64,000 nt of DNA from Trichopria drosophilae (lineage: Eukaryota; Arthropoda; Insecta; Hymenoptera; Diapriidae): assembly GCA_030407085.1 (NCBI GenBank), contig CM059582.1, positions 47,639,001 to 47,703,000 of the forward strand. Reading direction: 5' to 3'. Shown here piece by piece: positions 56,397-64,000 of the stretch. The notes under the pieces were generated by a model, which was given only the letters and a program-made list of their open reading frames with translations, searched no databases and was not told the origin of the DNA. How positions within the stretch are numbered: position 1 is the first letter of the stretch; the number at the start of each line of letters is the position of its first letter. Position numbers and translations under genes: made by a program.

Positions 56397-59336
56397 CATT
56401 ATGTGCTGTTTTTTGCCATTGTTTAGAAAATTCAAAAACATTTCATTATCAAACAAATTCTAATAAAAACATTTTTATTTATCACAGTCGTTTCTTTTAG
56501 ATTGTGCTTTACTCTCTCGGAAATTATGTGAAATTATACTATAATGAGAGAGCAGGAATGAAATCGGTACATCAGTATTTTACACATATTAAGGATCGTG
56601 AAACATCACGTTATATTTCTTCTTAACATATGTATTAACTAATTACTTATATATGTAGTACATGTTTAGTGAAAAGTTTCCTATTGTACGTAAACATATT
56701 AAAAATAACGTCTTTTAAAACAATTTTTTCCTGAACATGGGATGGACTCTTATTTAATACGTATTATATATTTTTACCAAATAATTAGTGTTAACCTCCT
56801 TTAAATTTTAACTCGAACATGTAAATAATTTTGTATGAGATGAACGTCGCGTGTACGATCTTAGATGTTCCACATTACCTGCTATAATTACATCGTTAAA
56901 ATGCAAGAATGCAAAAGCTTCGCATGTATGCTTATTATTATTACCACAGACCTTCGCAGATTATTTATCACCTTAAGTATATGTGCAGTTAAGTCGAAAC
57001 ACGTTTTTGAAAAGTACGTTAAAAACTGTGGAATTATTTTTTCTAAACTCACTGCTAGACCTTGATTGACTTAGTTTTTCTACTCATATTAATTAAGTCA
57101 ATACTTCAAAAATGTAGTATGCAGTATATACGAAAATAATACAAAATGGGCTTCGTGCAGATGAAGTAAGAAGAGTTCTGCACAATTTTATTGACATTAT
57201 ATTTATAAAAATATCGTATTAAACAATGCTTACTATAGAAAGTGGATCTGAATAAAGAACTCAAAAAATCTAGTCAACAACACGTTTAAATCATTCCACA
57301 TTAAAAAATTCGTCTTATAAATGCCATTATTCACGTTATTCAAGTGAAATGGGTCACTAACGAAGAACAAACATTTTTTAAAAATTATTGTCGCATTAAA
57401 TTCGAAATAAATCGATGCTATTTTTTTTTCAAATTAAAAGGATAAAAAGTATTTTCATTTCGTTCAGCAGTTTCAATTTCAGCTGACACTCGAAGAAGCC
57501 ATTCAAACCTCACGTATCAACCAGCTGTCACTGTTACACTAAACTGAATGAGAATTCAGGAGCCAACGCAAAAAGAGAATACGTTACACCGATGCACTGT
57601 ACGATAACACTCTTCAGACGACACAAGAGGAAGTACCAACAAGAAAAGTGATTAAGATTAATGGACATGAAGACCTGATAGTCTTTCGGAACTTTCATCG
57701 TTCTACTTTTAAAAATTGGGTTGTCCAAAACAATTAAAAACAAATCATTTCTTATTGTCTGCTTATTACGTTAATGGAAGGCGTCTATAATACAGAAATT
57801 CTTAAAAGAAATAAACCTCTGATCTGCAGATTAGTTATTTTTTATTTTTAAATGTCGAAGATATTTTCTCAGTTTGGTAAACAAACTGCTGTTTAATATT
57901 ATCTTACTATTCAAAATTATCAATACTATGTTGTGCACATAATAACGTCTAATTTTAGTTCAACATTCAACGGTCTGTGAATAATTCAACCTTTAGAGCG
58001 AACAAGCGCAAAATGCGGCTTAGCAAGCACATGCAGCTACGTTACCGCAATTTTTTGCCATAAATCTAGAGTCGATTTTTCTTTTTTAAATCCTGGAAGG
58101 GATGGATGCTGAATAATAGTACTCTGCATTATGTCTTGCTTGAAATAACCAGAATTTTAATAACCTGAATCAAAACAAAATGTCAAATATATTATTTCAT
58201 TTTTTGGTTAAAATAATTTGAATATTCATCAATATTTTCGTCATACAACTTCTTCATTGTTAAAGTGACTTGAGAAGACTTACATATTTGTGGCCGTGTA
58301 AGATTTGGCTTTTTTCAGTTTTTGAATGGATAATATGTATTTTGATATTGTCAAATTTGTTATTTCACAAATAATAAATTAAGGAGTTTGCATTCATTTT
58401 CGTGGCAATCATTAAATGCAGAGCCTTGACACATTAAAAAATGTGAAATGCTGTATTTAATAAAATTGCTTTGAGTAGAACTAGAATTTCCCGGTAGCAG
58501 AAGAGTTTGAAAAACGACCGTCAAATCGAAAATAACGAGCGGTTTAGTTGTGGCAATAGATCAATATAATCGCTAAAAACAAGTAAGCGAAAAATGATCA
58601 TGAAAGATCGCAAACCATCATTATAGAAACCAGAAAACTACCACAAGTTCAACTGATTTAGTATAAAGTATTGAAAAGAAAATCCCTGGTTTTGTATTAT
58701 ATGATATCAGCTGACTCTTTCAGCAATAATATTAAATAAAAATTTTAATTTAGATTCATTTTTTCTTGTAAAATTGCGGCTGAATTTTCAACATTTTTAG
58801 TGAAATTTTTTCAGTTTTTCACTGATAGCACAAAGTATCAGTTATTTCATGGATCTCAAAACATTCTCAAGTATTCTAGAAGCTGAAAGAATCAACTCTA
58901 GAAAAAAATATAAAATGGCTTATATCTCGAAAATAGAGGGTGGTGGAAAAATTCTATGAATTAATTTGGATTCAGCACACAAAAATATGTCAGAAAAGTA
59001 TACCTGTATTTCTGATGATTTTTCATTGTTGACCAGTGTAATTACTGTATAATGTTCAGTAATTTAGGACGATGAAGCGAAAATTTAGAGCATAAAAAAT
59101 ACAGACACTCATTTATTGATTGAACAATCCGTAAAACCAGAATAAAAAAAGGTTGTAGCTGGCGAATTTCATGAAATTCTCCAAACACATCCGTTAAGTA
59201 TTATAGATGCATTCTGAAAAGGTATTTATTTATCATGTATCACCATGGACACTATAATTTAATTGCATCATATTTCCCTAATAGAAAATTTGACAATTTT
59301 CTGGCCATTTTTTCTGCCCTCTATGCTGAAAGCAAT
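56397..59336. other. Intergenic, nothing recognised
   Basis: A+T-rich throughout. Frames at 56865-57065, 57534-57743 and 59235-59471 have no recognised family. Confidence 0.45.
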
Positions 59337-59382
59337 GGAGCCCAGAAAACCTGCCAGAAATGGAGTCCAGAAACTGGGCTCC
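59337..59382. repeat. Hairpin with 9-bp GC-rich stem
   Basis: GGAGCCCAG and CTGGGCTCC are perfectly inverted around a 28-base loop that itself contains TGGAGTCCAG, a partial third copy. Confidence 0.6.
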
Positions 59383-61879
59383 TTTCCCATCAGGGTTGTT
59401 CCATTTATCAGAAATCGTTTATAATTCGATATTTAAATACGGTAACCATAAATGCGATAACCATATTATGAAAAGCGTTAAAAAATGTTGGATGATTCCA
59501 GCGTGACGTTTGGAAGATGGCAGGCATGATAGAAAAATGACAGGAAATGTTAGGTATAATAACCTAAAATATTTGAAGATATGGGATAATATTGGGAGAT
59601 GTTCGGTAATGATGGGGAGATGTTGGTAGACATCTCATAAAGAAGTGGTGTACATATTTTCCCCTCGTTTTTTACCCTTCGGGTTTCAGGGACTCGAAGA
59701 AATGCTGACATAAGTGTATAAGGTCATAATGGAGCTCTTTAAAAAAATATAGTACATACTTTCGATATTCACGGGAAACTCAAATTAGGAGATCCATATT
59801 TACTAAAAATTACCTAACTCTCCGAACTCGCTTATCTTAGAACAATGTCATGTTTTATACTGAAATGTCACAGAAAGGCTGAGCTTTTTTCTAAATAGCT
59901 CCAAAACAGTAAAAAAATTATTGATTTAAACAAGAATTTCACCTAAAAAACCCACAAATAACTAGAAAAGAATATATTACTCATGTTAAAAAGTTATAAA
60001 AATATATCCCATTAGCTTATCGTTAATGGATTTAAAAGATATCTACGAAAACGTCAAAATATTTTTAATATAAAATTAGCAAATTGTTTAATATTAAACA
60101 TCTCTTGATAAAAAATACACGCCTAGGCGACACTTCATGAAAACGCAATGTTCTTTAGATACATCAATGTTGACTGCGGGTAATCCGAAAGATGTCTACA
60201 TAAGATCGTAAACAACAAAATTCCCTTTTTATAGATATAGTTAAGTAGTATATTTAATGGAAATCCGAGAGACATACAGGTTATTCTAGATATTAACGGT
60301 CCATTACCAAGATATTTACAGAATAATGCGTCGTTCATGGGTGCTGAACACACGTTAAGGGCATCAATTACGTAAAGCGCATATATTGCAAACATATTAG
60401 CACATTTTTATTACTGAAGTATATCTGCAATATAAAGTATATACTTTTACAATGAATAAAGAAGGATTAACAGCATTTAAAAAAGATTCAAAAATATCCT
60501 TTATGAGCATATCTACAATGTTTCAAAAGAGGCTTTAAATACTGATTGATAATATAGACGCCTAATAAAATAATCACTTCTAGAGACCTTTATTCTGATG
60601 AATATTTCAATTTTCAATTAAAAACTGAAATAATGTTTTATTTCAATAGAGAACCATTAGAATTAATTAATATAATTAACAACGCATTACATTTTTAATA
60701 AACAATTGATTTTATCAAAATTTAATACTTATTATCGAAAAGAAATTAACTGAAAATGTTAGCTATTCATCTGGAATCCATTCGATTGGTTCATTGAAAA
60801 AAGGGTGTCTTAATTTTGGATACTTTTCTCCTCCAAATTAAGATGTTTTTAGATATCTTTTAAAAAATACTTATAAGTGTCTTTTTTGCAACGCCGAGGG
60901 TGTTAGTCAGCAATCGGTATATGCCAGAACTGCTCATACCTAAATATATACTTATTGTCTAAATTACTCCCGATGATAGTCTAATTGATAATGCATCTTC
61001 GAATTCCTAATATTTTAACGTTATAATGCCTTAACTTTAGGTATTTTTACTGTCCTTATTATACGTCTTAGATTGTTGGACACAAAGATATATTTACGAT
61101 TAATAAATAGATATAATGTTTAAAGTTACGAGATAGTTTATAACGAAGATCGACGTTTTAAGATATTTATTCTTAAAAAAGAACATTTTCTATTTCTCTA
61201 GTGTCAAAAATATAAGAAGCGACGTAAACCTGACAAGAGTACTTTCAAAAAATAATGCCAAGATGTATCAATAGGACTCCTTCACAGTAGTAAGTCTCAT
61301 TTAAGGTTCCAAGGATCGGATAAACCCAACACCAATAAGAACGTTCGGCCCTTATCTAATTGCTAAATTTATTTAAACATTTTTTAAGATAGAACGAAAT
61401 TGGTTTAAAAGTATCAAAGAAGCAAGTAATATTCACAAACTATACGGGGACGATGTAAATCTGTGTCTTAAATAAACTCTTGTGAATAGCCCAGTTTGAT
61501 AGGATAGCTGAAAAGGCGCGGCTCTTTCAGCTTGCGATAAAGCTAGCATTCCCACTAGTTATTTCATTAAACTATGTGGTAATAAATGAACCTTAAAGGA
61601 GCCTTAAAAGATACCCGTGCGTAATTACCGATTTTCGAAAATGAATTTTCCAGGTTCATGATCCTAAGATAAAATATTTATAAGACATGAATCTCTGTTG
61701 AGTTTTGACCGCAACGCATCATTTTAGTGACGCCATTTTGAAAATAACGATTTTTATAGGACGCCATCTCATCTCATGTCATCTGAAAAACCATCCCTGA
61801 ACTAGAATTTACTATCTGGAAAGTGGGTGGTACATTCAGACGGTTTGACGTATATTCGGTATTAATACATAGAATGTTG
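59383..61879. other. Intergenic with small hairpins
   Basis: TTAGGTATAATAACCTAA near 59550, CTTAATTTTGGA / TCCAAATTAAG at 60810-60842, and GCTGAAA / TTTCAGC at 61507-61531 are small hairpins. An 86-codon minus frame at 60135-60395 and its opposite strand read protein-like in part, but I know no family for either. No gene recognised. Confidence 0.4.
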
Positions 61880-62328
61880 GGGTGCACCTCAAAATCCCGA
61901 CAAATAAAAAAACATACACTTCAAAACCCAGACATTAAAAAACCAGACATTAAAAAACCAGACATTTCAAAATACAGACATTAAAAAAAAACAGACATTT
62001 TAAAAAACAGACATTCAAAAAACAGACATTTAAGAACCCAACGTTTCGACACCTCCGATTGGTGCGTTCAAGACATAACAAAATTATCTCGTGTACAGTC
62101 TTTGACGTCTCACTGGAAGGTCATTTCAAAGTAAAAAAAATGTTTGACCAAGAGATACATTTTGTAGCTCACATCAAGGTCAAATCAATTTTTGACCTGC
62201 CTATTTTTTGAATGTCTGGTTTTTGAAATGTCTAGTTTTTTAATGTCTGGATTTTTAATGTCTGTTTTTTTAATGTCTGTTTTTTTAAGTGTCTGTTTTT
62301 TTATTTGTCAGGATTTTGAGGTGCACCC
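61880..62328. mobile_element. GGGTGCACC element, complete, with arrays in both arms
   Basis: The left end GGGTGCACCTCAAAATCCCG and the right end (read inward) GGGTGCACCTCAAAATCCTG are inverted, continuing with ACAAATAAAAAAACA on both sides. Each arm then runs into six to eight units of about 14-17 bases of the AAAAAACCAGACATT type: left 61910-62035, right in reverse 62200-62300. The centre (62036-62195) is unique, with a CACTGGAAGGTCA block. Flanks GAATGTTG and GAATTTCA agree at five of eight positions, only weak support for an 8-bp duplication. The peptides rich in FLMSVF and SGFLMS read here translate the array. Confidence 0.88.
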
Positions 62329-62357
62329 GAATTTCATTCGTAAATTCAGTTATACAA

Positions 62358-62477
62358 ATGGATCAGTTACCACTCGAAAAAGAGCAAATTCTCACTCGAA
62401 AACAGTTAGCAGCCTACTCAGGTCAGGATAGTAAAAGTACAATGAAGATATGGGCAAATATTCCCAATGAACATTAG
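62358..62477 (+). pseudogene. 39-codon fragment, possibly cytochrome-b5-like (MAPR) N-terminus
   Basis: An ATG-started frame of 39 codons lies just right of the GGGTGCACC element. The text ILTRKQLAAYSGQDS resembles the start of the heme/steroid-binding (MAPR, neuferricin/neudesin-type) domain, where a LFT-K/R-E-Q-L-A-x-Y-D/S-G pattern is usual. The frame then stops before the rest of the domain, which continues for some 80 residues in real members. It is too short to be sure. If right, it is a truncated gene copy or an exon whose partner lies outside this window. Confidence 0.25.
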
Positions 62478-63060
62478 TTTTGTCCAGATCTAGAGCTTGA
62501 GGTCAGAATGAAGTCCAGTAGAACACACTGTATGTTCATTCTGAACTATTTTTGACTCTATCTAGGATTGACTCAAAAATTATAATGGTATATTACATAG
62601 AACATTTTCAAAATATGCAAAAACTCACCATATTAGATGGACAGAGAAGAGAAAAGCGCCGGGGACAACTAGATCGTCGCTACCGACACCCCAACGTCTT
62701 CTGAACACAACTAGTCCCGGCATTGTTCCAATGTCTCGAACCCCAATTCTCCGGCCAATCACCGGCACTCGGACACTTTATAACAGCGCCTCATTGCACC
62801 TAGTGCACGGCGTAACCTTTTTTTCCACTTTTTTCCAACAGCAGTTTCGTCTAACGGCTCCTTTCTGCGTGGAGCATTCCGAAGTTCTCGAACATCTCCT
62901 TCTGGAGTTGTCATCGATGTTTCCATGTCTCCTTTCCTGCCTTGATCGATAGTCCGAATTGTGAATCCACGTCATTATTGACGTGGTTCCTCGTGGGTGT
63001 TACTCTACATTTTGTCTGTAAATAAACAAACATGTCAATTTTAATGCAATTGTTTGCTAC
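62478..63060 (+). other. GC-rich promoter- or LTR-like patch
   Basis: From 62640 to 63000 the sequence is much richer in GC than the flanks. It holds a hairpin GCCGGGGACAACTAG / CAACTAGTCCCGGC (62660-62726), a TATA-like TTTATAA at 62778-62784, a perfect CCACGTCA / TGACGTGG hairpin at 62967-62986 (CRE-like half sites) and AATAAA at 63021-63026. TATA and AATAAA in the same orientation about 240 bases apart suggest an LTR relic, but I could not find matching TG..CA ends or a target duplication. Frames on both strands (62731-62975) are not recognised. Confidence 0.3.
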
Positions 63061-63762
63061 AATCGAATAGTATAGTTAATTCTAATTTTGGTCTATAACT
63101 TTATCGGTTAGCTACTTAATACTGGATTAAGATGATGTTATGTATATCGAAAAAAGTCTTCAATGCTACATAGGACTTGCAAAGTATGGCAAATTTTCAT
63201 TTTAGATCAAAAAAGGTCTCATAACTTGAAAGTCAATTTTTTTGGTATATCATAATACACTTTTATATTTAATAGCGTATCTATATATGATTTGTAGTCT
63301 CGCAATACGTCGATCATTAGATTTTAGAATTTTCTGCGTTCTAACAGGGTAATGTGGGAATTTTCTAGGGTGATTTTGAGTAACTTCAGGCATGCAAGTA
63401 ATACAGTAGAGTGGTAAGAAGATGAACGCTGATAAACACCGTATATCAGCTTAAACATTTAGGTTCGACGAAAGTGTCTTCAATGATATACTATTTTTAA
63501 ATGAACACTCTGCTTTGTCGTGACCTCATCATGAATAAGAACATCAAACAAATAAAGGTTTTGACACACTTTTTAGTACTAACTTTATTCTGAACAATTG
63601 TATTTTGTAAAAAGCAAATGAGAGGTTCTAAAATTGATCATATCAGATAAGTTCTGAAGTTGAAGAGGAGGAGGGATATTAGAATATTTCTTTAAATTTA
63701 ACTGTAAACATATTTTCTGTCTAATTATTATAACTATTGATTAGCTATATTAATACTAACTT
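63061..63762. other. Intergenic, nothing recognised
   Basis: A+T-rich, nothing recognised. Confidence 0.45.
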
Positions 63763-63880
63763 GGGTGTGCTTTGAAAATCTAACAGGTCGAAAAATTGAC
63801 AATCAACAATCCGACAGTCAGAAATGCGACATTCGAGAACGCTACTGTCAAAAAACTGATACGCTAGATAACCGACAGTC
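63763..63880 (+). repeat. GGGTGC-family element, old copy
   Basis: It begins GGGTGTGCTTTGAAAATC, then ACAGGTCGAAAAATTGAC, CCGACAGTCAGAAATG and ACCGACAGTC. Unit spacing matches the other copies, but the sequence is more decayed and the right end is not clear. Confidence 0.6.
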
Positions 63881-64000
63881 TTTCGTCTTTGTTTTCTACA
63901 CTGTAAAAAGCAATACTTAAATCAATACAAGAAATACGACTGAAATCTGGAATTAAGTAAGAAATATGACTGAAAGTAAGATGTAATGCAAATAAGACCA
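63881..64000. other. AT-rich window end, nothing recognised
   Basis: GAAATACGACTGAAA and GAAATATGACTGAAA form a short local direct repeat (about 63928 and 63961). Confidence 0.4.

Noticed and set aside
62640..63060. Considered as a second solo LTR
   Set aside because: TATA-like and AATAAA signals are present, but I found no TG..CA ends with a matching target duplication.

Overview
This window looks like gene-free DNA from a large, AT-rich (roughly 70% A+T by eye) eukaryotic genome, most likely an arthropod and probably an insect. The reasons are long intergenic tracts with no intact gene, a decayed Penelope-like retroelement, a decayed non-LTR retrotransposon, a solo LTR, tRNA-derived repeat heads, and many short foldback (inverted-repeat) elements. 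I found no intact protein-coding gene, no complete tRNA, no rRNA and no CRISPR. The longest open frames (up to about 134 codons) are chance frames or translations of repeats. I cannot name the species.

Layout: 1-8.8 kb holds an AT-rich foldback (1475-2265), a cluster of CTCAGGA motifs (5630-5870) and a foldback whose arms are tandem repeats (6045-7125). 8.8-16.4 kb holds the first members of two related families of GGGTGC-ended elements, a GC-rich inverted repeat (11583-11804), tRNA-like SINE heads and an AAGATATCTT motif cluster with a mobile-looking 37-bp hairpin. 17.2-24.1 kb holds two more foldbacks around a dead Penelope-like element (21300-22820). 24.1-37.2 kb is mostly unassigned DNA with two overlapping inverted-repeat pairs (30407-33164). 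37.2-44.2 kb has a nested palindromic element, a dense cluster of CGTAAAG palindromes (40261-40660) and small palindromic elements. 45-54.7 kb is the densest part: a 459-bp solo LTR, an 895-bp foldback, a CpG-rich patch, a 451-bp MITE with perfect 27-bp ends, the second 37-bp hairpin, a pogo-like MITE and a dead Jockey/RTE-type reverse transcriptase. 54.7-64 kb is mostly featureless, ending with a full-length GGGTGCACC element (61880-62328), a GC-rich promoter-like patch and another GGGTGC relic.

The most notable observation is on the minus strand at about 47000-47080, inside the solo LTR (46910-47368; 7-bp TG..CA inverted ends, 4-bp AGTT target duplication). The sequence folds as a near-complete type III hammerhead ribozyme with all three stems in register, a GUC cleavage triplet, a CUGACGA core and an 8-nt complementarity between its two loops. 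The only core deviation is at G12, and it is what CpG decay would produce. An LTR with a built-in hammerhead is the architecture of plant retrozymes. Finding one in what looks like an animal LTR would be new to me. The second notable observation is the pair of GGGTGC element families, which carry short tandem arrays between or next to their ends; one copy has a perfect 8-bp target duplication.
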